64,000 bases of DNA from Stenotrophomonas rhizophila. Lineage in GTDB: Bacteria > Pseudomonadota > Gammaproteobacteria > Xanthomonadales > Xanthomonadaceae. Both the position numbers and the translations under genes were made by a program. Within the stretch, counting starts at the first letter, position 1, and every line of letters begins with the position of its first letter. Shown one piece after another: positions 1 through 7,205 of this stretch. Below the pieces are notes generated by a model. It saw only the letters and a program-made list of their open reading frames with translations, was not told where the DNA came from and ran no database searches. The DNA lies in assembly GCF_001704155.1 (NCBI RefSeq), contig NZ_CP016294.1, positions 1,981,501 through 2,045,500 on the forward strand, read 5' to 3'.

Positions 1-87
1 CACAGCGGCGCGCAGTTCCACCCCGAGCGTTCCGCCGCCACCGGCGCGCGGATCCTGCGCAACTTTCTCGAGAACGAACCCGCATGA
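1..87 (+). CDS. hisH: Imidazole glycerol phosphate synthase, glutamine amidotransferase subunit (3' end only)
   Basis: Only the last 28 codons are in the window; they read [11 protein letters not shown] and end at TGA 85-87. QFHPE carries the His and Glu of the class-I glutaminase triad, as in HisH, which supplies ammonia to HisF for IGP and AICAR formation in histidine synthesis. The stop overlaps the hisA start by 4 bases (ATGA), so the two are translationally coupled. The identification rests on this short tail plus the downstream hisA-hisF-hisIE order. The gene is cut by the window edge. Confidence 0.85.
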   Translation, partial: HSGAQFHPERSAATGARILRNFLENEPA

Positions 88-818
88 GTTTCACCGTCTA
101 TCCCGCGTTGGACATCCGTGAGGGGCGCGTGGTGCGCCTGCTGCAGGGCGACTACGCCCAGCAGACCACCTACGGCGACGATCCGCTGCCGCGAGCGAAG
201 GCGTTCGCTGCAGCGGGTGCGAGCTGGATGCACCTGGTCGACCTGGACGCCGCGCGCGCCGGCGGCTACACCCTGGCCCCGCTGCTCAGCGCGATTGCCA
301 GCGAAAGCGGCCTGAAGGTGCAGACCGGTGGCGGCATCCGCCGCCGCGACGATGTGGCGCGGCTGCTGGATGCCGGCGCGGCGCGCGTGGTGGTGGGCTC
401 GGTGTCGGTACGCGAGCCGGAGACCGTGATCGGCTGGCTGCAGGCGTTCGGCGCCGAACGCCTGACCATCGCCCTGGACGCGCGCCAGGCCGACGACGGC
501 CGCTGGCTGCTGCCGGTACATGGCTGGACCGAAACTGCCGACGTGACCCTGGACGTGCTGGCCCAGCGCTATGCGCAGGCCGGCATGCGCCATCTGCTGT
601 GCACCGATATCGCCCGCGACGGCATGCTGTCAGGCCCCAACATCGACCTCTACCGTCATCTCTCCGCCCTGCTGCCTGGTGTAGCGGTGCAGGCCTCGGG
701 CGGGGTGCGCAGTGGCGCAGACGTGGCCGACGCAAAGGCCGTCGGCTGCGGCGGGGCGATCCTCGGCAAGGCGCTGCTGGAAGGCCGCATGACCCTGCAG
801 GAGGCGCTGACATGTTGA
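84..818 (+). CDS. hisA: ProFAR isomerase HisA
   Basis: Phosphoribosylformimino-5-aminoimidazole carboxamide ribotide isomerase, the fourth step of histidine synthesis, cytoplasmic. The 244 residues are the usual length. The (beta/alpha)8 phosphate-binding barrel shows the duplicated half-barrel pattern with the catalytic acids in YPALDIREG (Asp10) and CTDIARDG (Asp175), and phosphate loops GGGIR and GGV near residues 79 and 200. The ATG overlaps the hisH stop by 4 bases and the gene ends 7 bases inside hisF, so it sits in a tight his operon. Confidence 0.97.
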   Translation: MSFTVYPALDIREGRVVRLLQGDYAQQTTYGDDPLPRAKAFAAAGASWMHLVDLDAARAGGYTLAPLLSAIASESGLKVQTGGGIRRRDDVARLLDAGAARVVVGSVSVREPETVIGWLQAFGAERLTIALDARQADDGRWLLPVHGWTETADVTLDVLAQRYAQAGMRHLLCTDIARDGMLSGPNIDLYRHLSALLPGVAVQASGGVRSGADVADAKAVGCGGAILGKALLEGRMTLQEALTC

Positions 819-1588
819 GCCGCCGGCTGATTCCGTGCCTGGACGTACGCGATGGCCGCGTAGTCAAGGGCGTGCGCTTCCGCGATCACGTGGACATGGG
901 CGACATCGCCGAGCTGGCGCTGCGCTACCGCGACCAGGGCGCCGACGAGCTGGTGTTCTACGACATCGGCGCCAGCCCGGAAGGGCGCGCGGTAGACGTG
1001 GGCTGGATCGAGCGCATCGCGCGGCTGATCGACATTCCGTTCTGCGTGGCGGGTGGGATCAGCGACGTGGAGACCGCCCGCCGCGTGCTGTATGCCGGCG
1101 CGGACAAGATCTCGATCAACTCGCCGGCGCTGGGCCGCCCCGCGCTGATCGAAGAGCTGGCCGATGCTTTCGGCGTGCAGTGCGTGGTGGTCGGCATCGA
1201 TTCGGTACGCGAGCCCGATGGCGAGTGGCGCTTGCGCCGCTTCAGCGGCGACCCGGACAAGACCCAGGCGGTGCCGGTGCGGACCCTGGACTGGCTGGTG
1301 GAAGCCCAGCGCCGCGGCGCCGGCGAGATCGTGCTCAACTGCATGGACAGCGACGGCGTGCGCCGCGGCTACGACGTGGCCCAGCTGCGCCAGGCGCGGG
1401 CGCTGTGCAGCGTGCCGCTGATCGCCTCCGGCGGTGCCGGCGACATGCAGCACTTCGCCGATGTATTCGACCAGGCCGATGTCGACGGTGCGCTGGCCGC
1501 CAGCGTGTTCCACAGTGGCGCCATCGCCATTCCCGCGCTCAAGCAGTTCCTGCGCGAGCAGCAGATCGAGGTTCGTGATGTCTATTGA
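812..1588 (+). CDS. hisF: Imidazole glycerol phosphate synthase, cyclase subunit HisF
   Basis: Converts PRFAR plus ammonia from HisH to IGP and AICAR. It has 258 residues from the ATG at 812, the usual length; this start gives the conserved opening [20 protein letters not shown] and overlaps hisA by 7 bases. Catalytic Asp11 (CLDV) and Asp130 (GIDS) are present, as are the phosphate-binding loops (AGGIS and ASGGAGD). An open frame extends upstream into hisA, but that extension is only antiphase hisA sequence. The 3' end overlaps hisIE by 11 bases. Confidence 0.97.
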   Translation: MLSRRLIPCLDVRDGRVVKGVRFRDHVDMGDIAELALRYRDQGADELVFYDIGASPEGRAVDVGWIERIARLIDIPFCVAGGISDVETARRVLYAGADKISINSPALGRPALIEELADAFGVQCVVVGIDSVREPDGEWRLRRFSGDPDKTQAVPVRTLDWLVEAQRRGAGEIVLNCMDSDGVRRGYDVAQLRQARALCSVPLIASGGAGDMQHFADVFDQADVDGALAASVFHSGAIAIPALKQFLREQQIEVRDVY

Positions 1589-2201
1589 AGTATTGCCCTC
1601 CCGTGAGTCGCTGGAACAGCTGGACTGGGCCAAGGGCGATGGGCTGTTGCCCGTGGTGGTGCAGGACGTCGATACGCTCGCGGTGCTGATGCTGGGCTAC
1701 GCCAACGCCGAATCGCTGGCGCTGACCCTGGAAACCGGGCGCATGACCTTCTATAGCCGCAGCAAGCAGCGGCTTTGGACCAAGGGCGAATCGTCCGGCA
1801 ACGTGCTGGCGGTGGTCGCCGTGCGCGTGGACTGCGACCGCGACACCCTGCTGGTGAGCGCGCGCCCGGCCGGCCCGACCTGCCATACCGGCAGCGAAAG
1901 CTGCTTCGCCCAGGCGCCCGGCAATTTCCTCGGTCGCCTCGACGCGCTGGTGCGCGAACGCGAACAGCAGCGCCCGGCCAACAGCTACACCACCACCCTG
2001 TTCGAGCAGGGTCTGCGCCGGATCGCGCAGAAAGTGGGCGAAGAGGGCGTAGAGACGGCACTGGCTGGCGTGGTGCAGGACGACGGCGCACTGCTTGGCG
2101 AATCGGCCGACCTGCTGTTCCACCTCACCGTGCTGCTGCGCGCCCGTGGGCTGTCGCTGCAGGATGCGGTGGGGGTGCTGGTGGCCCGCCACGCCGGTTG
2201 A
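1578..2201 (+). CDS. hisI: Bifunctional phosphoribosyl-AMP cyclohydrolase / phosphoribosyl-ATP pyrophosphatase HisIE
   Basis: A 207-residue fusion carrying the second and third steps of histidine synthesis. Residues about 1-115 are the HisI domain, with the Mg site DCDRD and zinc cysteines in CHTGSESCF. Residues about 120-207 are the helical HisE pyrophosphatase with an acidic EEGVE motif. ATG 1578 was chosen because it gives the standard N-terminus [17 protein letters not shown] and lies within the hisF end. It is the last gene of the his run; the next gene starts 89 bases downstream with its own promoter-like sequence. Confidence 0.96.
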   Translation: MSIEVLPSRESLEQLDWAKGDGLLPVVVQDVDTLAVLMLGYANAESLALTLETGRMTFYSRSKQRLWTKGESSGNVLAVVAVRVDCDRDTLLVSARPAGPTCHTGSESCFAQAPGNFLGRLDALVREREQQRPANSYTTTLFEQGLRRIAQKVGEEGVETALAGVVQDDGALLGESADLLFHLTVLLRARGLSLQDAVGVLVARHAG

Positions 2202-2265
2202 GCGGGAAGCACGTCATTTAACGTCGTTGAAACGGGCCACAGGGGATGATGTGCGGCTTTACAAT

Positions 2266-2271
2266 CGCCCA
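2266..2271 (+). promoter_or_regulatory. Possible -10 element of the metallophosphoesterase gene
   Basis: TACAAT in the context GGCTTTACAATCGCC, 20 bases before the chosen ATG. No good -35 hexamer is visible at 16-18 bases. It is supportive mainly because it makes the upstream ATG at 2246 unlikely as a start. Confidence 0.35.
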
Positions 2272-2290
2272 CCTCCAACGGAACGCCTCG

Positions 2291-3889
2291 ATGACCCGCA
2301 CTGCTGCCTGGCTGGCCTGCCTGCTGTTGATGTCCGCACCTGCCTGGGCCAGCGAGGCCACCGTGACCGGCAAGGTCTACCAGGAGCGTGACGGCAAGCC
2401 CGGTCGCGGTCCGACCGACCCGGCGCTGGCAGGGGTGCAGGTCTCCAACGGTGAGCAGATCGTGCGCAGCGCCGCCGACGGCAGCTACAGCCTGCCGGTG
2501 CGCGATGGCCAGACCGTGTTCGTGATCAAGCCCGACGAATTCCGCTTCCCCGTCGCGGCCAACGGCATGCCCAGCTACTGGCGGCACTTCGCCCCGCAGG
2601 GGTCGCCGCGGTTGAAGTACGACGGCATCGCCGCCACCGGCGGCAACGTGCGCAACTGGGATTTCGCATTGGAGCCGGTCAAGGACGCCGACGCCGCACG
2701 CGCCGGCTTCGAGATGCTGGTATTCACCGATTCGCAGACCGCCAGCCGCCAGGACGTGGGCTATTACCATCGCGCCATCGTCGAACCGATCATCGGCAAG
2801 CATCCGGCGCGGCTGGGCACCACGCTGGGCGACATCGTCAACGACGATCTGTCGCTGTACCCGCAGATCAACAAGGCCACCGCACAGCTGCAGGTGCCGT
2901 GGTTCCATGTGCCGGGCAACCACGACCTGGACATGGATGCCGGCGATGACCGCCATTCTCTGGACAGCTGGCGCGCGGTCTATGGCCCGGACACCTACGC
3001 GGTGGAGGAGGGCGGCGCCAGCTTCGTGTTCCTGGATGACGTGGTGTATGACCCGACGGCGAAGCCGAAGTACGTCGGCGGCCTCCGCCCGGACCAGTTC
3101 ACCTTCCTGGCCAACTACCTCAAGAGCGTGCCGCGTGATCGCCTGCTGGTGCTGGGCATGCACATTCCGCTGTTCGATGCCGCGCCGGGCCGCGAGACCT
3201 TCCGCCACGCCGACCGCGCGCGTCTGTTCGCCCTGCTCAAGGATTTCCCGAACGTGCTGGTTCTCAGCGGGCACAGCCACACCCAGCAGCACTACTACCA
3301 CGGTGCGGCCGAAGGCTGGCAGGGCAGCAAGCCGCTGCATGAGTACAACGTGGGCGCGGCCTGCGGTGCGTTCTGGTCAGGCGTGAAAGACAGCAGCGGC
3401 ATTCCAGATGCCACGATGAGCGACGGCACCCCGAATGGATACGCAGTGCTCTCGGTGAAGCCCGGTGGCGAGTACGGCCTGCGCTATTACGTGGCGCGCG
3501 CGCCGGATGATTACCAGATCGCCCTGCACGCGCCGAAGGTGCTGCGCAAGGGCGCCTACCCGGCTTGGGGCGTGTACGCCAACGTGTTCATGGGCCAGGC
3601 AGACACGCTCGTCGAGTATCGCGTCGACGATGGCGCGTGGCAGAGCATGAAACGGGTGGAGCAGCCGGACCCCCGCCTGGTGGTCGAGAACGTCGCCGAC
3701 GACACCGCCGAACGCCTGCGCGGTTTCGACCGCTCGCCCGAAGCCACGCCCTCGCCGCACCTCTGGCGCGGCGCGCTGCCGACGGATCTGGCCGCTGGCG
3801 CCCACAAAGTGGACGTCCGCGCGGTCCACGCCGACGGCCCCACGGCAACGGCCAGTACCACCTACCGCCTGCAGGTAGCCAACCCGTAA
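2291..3889 (+). CDS. Secreted calcineurin-like metallophosphoesterase
   Basis: A 532-residue exported phosphoesterase of unknown substrate. The chosen start (ATG 2291) gives a clean signal peptide, MTRTAAWLACLLLMSAPAWA. An ATG 45 bases upstream overlaps a TACAAT promoter-like box and is unlikely. After an N-terminal beta-rich domain (about 20-140) come the metallophosphoesterase motifs: FTDSQT, LGDIVND, GNHD and GHSH. The C-terminal ~150 residues form another beta domain, matching the arrangement known for the MetallophosN/MetallophosC families. In this context it may act on a phosphorylated sugar or lipid, but that is a guess. Confidence 0.85.
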   Translation: MTRTAAWLACLLLMSAPAWASEATVTGKVYQERDGKPGRGPTDPALAGVQVSNGEQIVRSAADGSYSLPVRDGQTVFVIKPDEFRFPVAANGMPSYWRHFAPQGSPRLKYDGIAATGGNVRNWDFALEPVKDADAARAGFEMLVFTDSQTASRQDVGYYHRAIVEPIIGKHPARLGTTLGDIVNDDLSLYPQINKATAQLQVPWFHVPGNHDLDMDAGDDRHSLDSWRAVYGPDTYAVEEGGASFVFLDDVVYDPTAKPKYVGGLRPDQFTFLANYLKSVPRDRLLVLGMHIPLFDAAPGRETFRHADRARLFALLKDFPNVLVLSGHSHTQQHYYHGAAEGWQGSKPLHEYNVGAACGAFWSGVKDSSGIPDATMSDGTPNGYAVLSVKPGGEYGLRYYVARAPDDYQIALHAPKVLRKGAYPAWGVYANVFMGQADTLVEYRVDDGAWQSMKRVEQPDPRLVVENVADDTAERLRGFDRSPEATPSPHLWRGALPTDLAAGAHKVDVRAVHADGPTATASTTYRLQVANP

Positions 3890-4002
3890 CGGTCCAGGGC
3901 GCACACCGCAATACGCCCAGGTACGGCAAACCCCGGCTTTGCAAAGCCAACACGATCACCGAAAATCCCGGCAATGACATCGAATCCACCCAAGGCCTGC
4001 GC

Positions 4003-5031
4003 GTGAGCGTTGCAATACCGTTCCCGGACGCGCATCCGGTCCACCCGCGCGCGGGTTCCCAAGGCGACACGTTGATCGTCGCCGATGTCGGCGGTACCTA
4101 CGCACGCCTCGCCCTGGCCGACGTGGTGCCCGGCCAGGCGCCGCGCATCCGCAACCTGCGTCGTTTTGCCTGCGCCGAGTTCCCCAGCCTGGCGGCCATC
4201 CTCGCCGCGTTCCGGGCCTCGCAGCACCTGGCGCCGGCCACCGCCGTGGTCGCCATTGCCGGGTTGCTGGAAGGCGACCACCTGGTCAACACCAACCTGC
4301 CGTGGCCGGTCTCGGTGGCGGACACGCGCCGGGACGCAGGGCTCGCCACGCTGGACCTGATCAACGATTTCGAAGCTGTCGCCTATGCGATTCCGCACGT
4401 GGCAGCGGACACCCTGGTGGCGTTGAACGGCGAGCCGGCCGATGGCAACCGCTGGCCCGCCCTGGTGCTGGGCCCGGGCACGGGGCTGGGCGGCGCACTG
4501 CGCTTCGAGGCCGGTGCACGCGCGGTGCTGGCCAGCGAAGCCGGCCATGCCGCGCTCGGCGCCGGCACCGCACTGGAACTGCAGGTGCTGCAGCAGATGC
4601 TGGCGCGCTGGGACCACGTGGACAACGAACGCATCCTGTCCGGCAGCGGCCTGATGAACCTGTATCCCTGCCTGTGCGGCATTCGCGGGGTGGAACCGCA
4701 GTGGACCACGCCGGAAGCCTTGATCGCCGCCGCGCACGCGGGCGACGACGCGCTGGCGGTGGAGACGATGGAGGTGTTCTGCGGTTGGCTGGGCAGCCTG
4801 GCCGGTGACCTGGCGGTGACCTTCGGGGCGCGCTCGGTGTACCTGGCCGGCGGCATCTCCAGCCACGTGGCCCGTTTCCTCGACGATGGCCATTTCCGCA
4901 CCCGTTTCCTGGCCAAGGGCGTGATGCGCCGGGTGCTGGAGCAGGTGCCGGTGTGGCGGGTCGAACATGGCGAGCTGGGCGTGGTGGGCGCGGCTGTATG
5001 GCACGCCGAACATCGCTGCGCGGCCGCATAA
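4003..5031 (+). CDS. glk: Glucokinase (glk family)
   Basis: Phosphorylates glucose with ATP in the cytoplasm. The 342 residues match the bacterial hexokinase-family glucokinase length (about 320-345). Visible motifs are the first phosphate loop VADVGGTYARLALA near residue 26, LINDFEAVAYA, the second ATP loop GPGTGLGG, and AGGISSH near the C-terminus. The frame is open far upstream but the only plausible starts are GTG 4003 and shorter ones; GTG 4003 gives the expected size, so the exact start is uncertain. It sits between the phosphoesterase and the glycosylasparaginase; hexose kinases are a natural companion for the downstream glycan genes. Confidence 0.9.
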   Translation: MSVAIPFPDAHPVHPRAGSQGDTLIVADVGGTYARLALADVVPGQAPRIRNLRRFACAEFPSLAAILAAFRASQHLAPATAVVAIAGLLEGDHLVNTNLPWPVSVADTRRDAGLATLDLINDFEAVAYAIPHVAADTLVALNGEPADGNRWPALVLGPGTGLGGALRFEAGARAVLASEAGHAALGAGTALELQVLQQMLARWDHVDNERILSGSGLMNLYPCLCGIRGVEPQWTTPEALIAAAHAGDDALAVETMEVFCGWLGSLAGDLAVTFGARSVYLAGGISSHVARFLDDGHFRTRFLAKGVMRRVLEQVPVWRVEHGELGVVGAAVWHAEHRCAAA

Positions 5032-5081
5032 GCATTTTCCCGGCCCTCCCGGGCTGGTTCACGGCGTTGGGAGAGCAACCA

Positions 5082-6080
5082 GTGACTGATCGTAGACAGT
5101 TCCTACAGGCCGGTGCATTGGCCGCAGGCGTGATGGCGTTTCCGCGCGTGCAGGCCCAGGCCAGCGGGCGCGCGCGGGTGGTGTCCACCTGGGATTTCGG
5201 CGTCGGCGCCAACCAGGCCGCGTGGAAGGTGTTGTCCACCGGCGGCAGTGCGTTGGATGCGGTGGAAACCGGAGCGCGCTGGGCGGAAAGCGAACTGTGC
5301 AATCCGACCGTGGGGCGCTGCGGCAACCCCGACCGTGACGGGGTGCTGAGCCTGGATGCCAGCATCATGGCCGGCGACGGCCGCTGTGGTTCGGTGGCGG
5401 CGCTGAGCGAGATCCTGCACCCGGTATCGGTTGCCCGCAAAGTGATGGAACAGACTCCGCACGTGATGCTGGTAGGCGAGGGGGCCCAGCAGTTCGCGGT
5501 GCAGCAGGGCTTCAAGCGCGAAAAACTGCTCACTCCGGCTGCGGAAAAAGCCTGGCGGGAGTGGTTGAAGACCGCGCAGTACACCCCCGAGATCAACGCC
5601 GAACGGCGCACGCGGCCAGGCGACAGCAGCAACCACGACACGCTCGGCATCCTCGCCATGGACACACAGGGCCAGCTGGCCGGGGCCTGCACCACCAGCG
5701 GCATGGCGTGGAAGCTGCATGGGCGGGTGGGTGACAGCCCGATCATCGGTGCCGGCCTGTACGTGGACAACGAGGTGGGCGCGGCCACCGCGTCGGGCGT
5801 AGGCGAGGAAATGATCCGCAACGCGGCGTCATTCCTGGTGGTGGAACTGATGCGCCAGGGCCGCTCTCCGGCAGAAGCCTGCCGCGAGGCGATCGCACGG
5901 GTGGTACGCAAGCGCCCCGAAGCCAGCAGGACGCTGCAGGTCTGTTTCCTGGCCATGGACCGCAATGGCGAGGTCGGCGCGTACGCGCTGCATCGCGGTT
6001 TCGTCTACGCGGTATGCGACAAGGATCGGCAGGACGACCTGCGCGATTCGGCCTCGGTATACACCAGCGAGCAGACCTGA
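5082..6080 (+). CDS. N4-(beta-N-acetylglucosaminyl)-L-asparaginase (glycosylasparaginase), Tat-exported
   Basis: An Ntn-hydrolase that cleaves the GlcNAc-Asn linkage left after N-glycan degradation. GTG 5082 follows a GGGAGAG ribosome-binding site and gives 332 residues. The N-terminus TDRRQFLQAGALAAG is a twin-arginine signal. The family's autocleavage site is visible as SSNHDTLG, with Thr187 the expected nucleophile that starts the beta subunit; GACTTSG follows. The family maturation scheme is known; activity here is inferred. It lies 4.5 kb from the mannosidase locus and overlaps nothing, with cutC two bases downstream. A plain isoaspartyl peptidase/asparaginase is less likely because of WDFGVGANQAAW and the CNPTVG block. 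Confidence 0.88.
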   Translation: MTDRRQFLQAGALAAGVMAFPRVQAQASGRARVVSTWDFGVGANQAAWKVLSTGGSALDAVETGARWAESELCNPTVGRCGNPDRDGVLSLDASIMAGDGRCGSVAALSEILHPVSVARKVMEQTPHVMLVGEGAQQFAVQQGFKREKLLTPAAEKAWREWLKTAQYTPEINAERRTRPGDSSNHDTLGILAMDTQGQLAGACTTSGMAWKLHGRVGDSPIIGAGLYVDNEVGAATASGVGEEMIRNAASFLVVELMRQGRSPAEACREAIARVVRKRPEASRTLQVCFLAMDRNGEVGAYALHRGFVYAVCDKDRQDDLRDSASVYTSEQT

Positions 6081-6082
6081 GC

Positions 6083-6820
6083 ATGCAGCGGTGCACGCTC
6101 GAGATCGCCTCGAACTCCGTTGCATCGGCCCTGGCGGCGCAGCAGGGCGGTGCCGACCGCATCGAACTGTTCGACAACCTGGCCGAGGGCGGCACCACGC
6201 CGTCCCACGGCAGCATCGCGGTGGCGAGGGATCGGTTACGGATTCCGCTGTTCGTGCTGATCCGCCCGCGCCCGGGCGACTTCCGTTACGACGCCCTGGA
6301 AACCGACATCATGCTGCGCGATATCGCACAGTGCCGGCAGTTGGGGTGCGACGGGGTGGTGATCGGCGCACTGGATGCCGACGGCAACATCGACGCCGCG
6401 CTGTGCCGCGAACTGGTCGCCGCCGCGGGGCCGCTGGGCGTCACCTTCCACCGGGCGTTCGACGCTGCGCGTGACCTGCCGACCGCGTTGGAGCAGGTGA
6501 TCGCGCTGGGCTGCCAGCGGATTCTGAGTTCCGGTGGCCAGGCCAGCGCGGAAGCGGGCAGCGACATGCTGGCCAGGCTGGTCGCCCAGGCAGGTGATCG
6601 CCTTTCCGTGATGGCCGGAGCGGGTATTGGTCCGGGCAATGTCGCGGGCATCGCCACGGCTACCGGATGCCGTGAACTGCACGCCTCTGCAAAGGCGGTC
6701 CGCGTCTCGGGCATGCGTTATCGCAATGACGACCCGCGTGGCCTGGACAACGACTGGACGCAGACGGATGCCAACATCGTGGCTGGGTTGCGCGCTGCGC
6801 TGGACGGTATCGTCTCGTAA
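6083..6820 (+). CDS. cutC: CutC family protein
   Basis: A 245-residue TIM-barrel protein of the CutC family. The family was named for copper homeostasis in E. coli, but its biochemical role remains unsettled. The opening LEIASNSVASALAAQQGGADRIELFDNLAEGG is split across family signatures (for example GGADRIEL and GGTTPS), followed by IRPRPGDFRY, TFHRAFD and ILSSGGQ. The start ATG 6083 lies two bases after the glycosylasparaginase stop, so the two are probably cotranscribed. An earlier in-frame ATG at 6014 lies inside the upstream gene. Confidence 0.92.
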   Translation: MQRCTLEIASNSVASALAAQQGGADRIELFDNLAEGGTTPSHGSIAVARDRLRIPLFVLIRPRPGDFRYDALETDIMLRDIAQCRQLGCDGVVIGALDADGNIDAALCRELVAAAGPLGVTFHRAFDAARDLPTALEQVIALGCQRILSSGGQASAEAGSDMLARLVAQAGDRLSVMAGAGIGPGNVAGIATATGCRELHASAKAVRVSGMRYRNDDPRGLDNDWTQTDANIVAGLRAALDGIVS

Positions 6821-6857
6821 GGCAACAGCAAAAGCAGCGTCTTCAATGCTACGAGCA

Positions 6858-6969
6858 GGGAGGCAGTCGGGCAGCCCCTTACGGGACACGCCGTAAACCC
6901 ATCCTTGGGGGCTTGGCAAAAACATCCATGTTTTTGACAGTCCCTACAGGGGCTGCCCGCCTGCCTCCC
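6858..6969. repeat. Cloverleaf-like inverted-repeat element, copy 1
   Basis: Outer arms GGGAGGCAG-t-CGGGCAGCCCC (6858-6878) and its complement (6949-6969) pair over about 20 bases. Inside are three small hairpins: TTACGG/CCGTAA (6879-6896), CCC/GGG (6898-6909) and AAAAACAT-cc-ATGTTTTT (6918-6935). A second copy in reverse orientation lies at 22799-22896. Shared core words are ACGCCGTAAACCCATCC and GGGGGCTTGG. It may serve as a transcription end for cutC. Confidence 0.75.
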
Positions 6970-6997
6970 CGACGGATTGCGTGTGCGGTTGGCTAAA

Positions 6998-7022
6998 GCA
7001 GCCACGCACGGCGTGGCTCTAC
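6998..7022 (-). repeat. SMAG-type REP palindrome
   Basis: Read on the minus strand it begins GTAG and continues with the perfect hairpin AGCCACGC-cgt-GCGTGGCT. The GTAG head plus imperfect palindrome is the design described for the SMAG repeats of Stenotrophomonas maltophilia. Confidence 0.7.
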
Positions 7023-7046
7023 GAGGGTGCAAACCGCTACGGCGCG

Positions 7047-7073
7047 GTAGGGTCGGTTCCCAAACGACTGCCG
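7047..7073 (+). repeat. GTAG-headed palindromic repeat, single
   Basis: GTAGGGTCGGTTCCCAAACG followed by ACTGCCG; the stem is GTCGGTT/AAACGAC with one mismatch around a CCC loop. The same sequence forms both ends of the element at 20500-20641. It lies 6 bases from an opposing CTAC, so head-to-head pairing is possible. Confidence 0.65.
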
Positions 7074-7123
7074 TGAAACACACCGCGCCCGGTAACGCAT
7101 GAAAATAATCGAAGCCGACGCCC

Positions 7124-7158
7124 AAAAAAGACGACAACCGCCTATGAAAGCGCGGTTG
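7124..7158 (-). terminator. Rho-independent terminator of the TonB receptor gene
   Basis: On the minus strand CAACCGC-(10 nt)-GCGGTTG is followed after TCGTC by six T residues. It lies 48 bases past the receptor stop codon. Confidence 0.65.
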
Positions 7159-7174
7159 CCGTGGAGGAGCGTTT

Positions 7175-7194
7175 CCCCTGCCCGAAGGCAGGGG
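7175..7194. other. GC-rich tetraloop hairpin after the TonB receptor stop
   Basis: CCCCTGCC-cgaa-GGCAGGGG is a perfect 8-bp stem 11 bases beyond the receptor stop codon. There is no T-run on either side, so it looks like an mRNA 3' stabilising stem rather than a terminator. Confidence 0.45.
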
Positions 7195-7205
7195 TGGGTT
7201 GACGC

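Larger units (their letters stand above)
6821..7205. other. 385-bp convergent intergenic region made of repeats and hairpins
   Basis: No credible gene. In order it holds a 112-bp cloverleaf-like inverted repeat (6858-6969), an inverted SMAG-type REP (6998-7022), a second GTAG-headed palindrome (7047-7073), the TonB-receptor terminator (7124-7158) and one more GC hairpin (7175-7194). The cutC gene and the TonB receptor converge here, so transcription from both sides probably ends in it. Confidence 0.8.

Noticed and set aside
656..1633. Long antisense open frame over hisF (325 codons)
   Set aside because: It is the antiphase shadow of a GC-rich gene; the protein has no recognisable domain and hisF is certain.
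2246..2290. Upstream ATG for the metallophosphoesterase
   Set aside because: It overlaps a TACAAT box and would bury the signal peptide.
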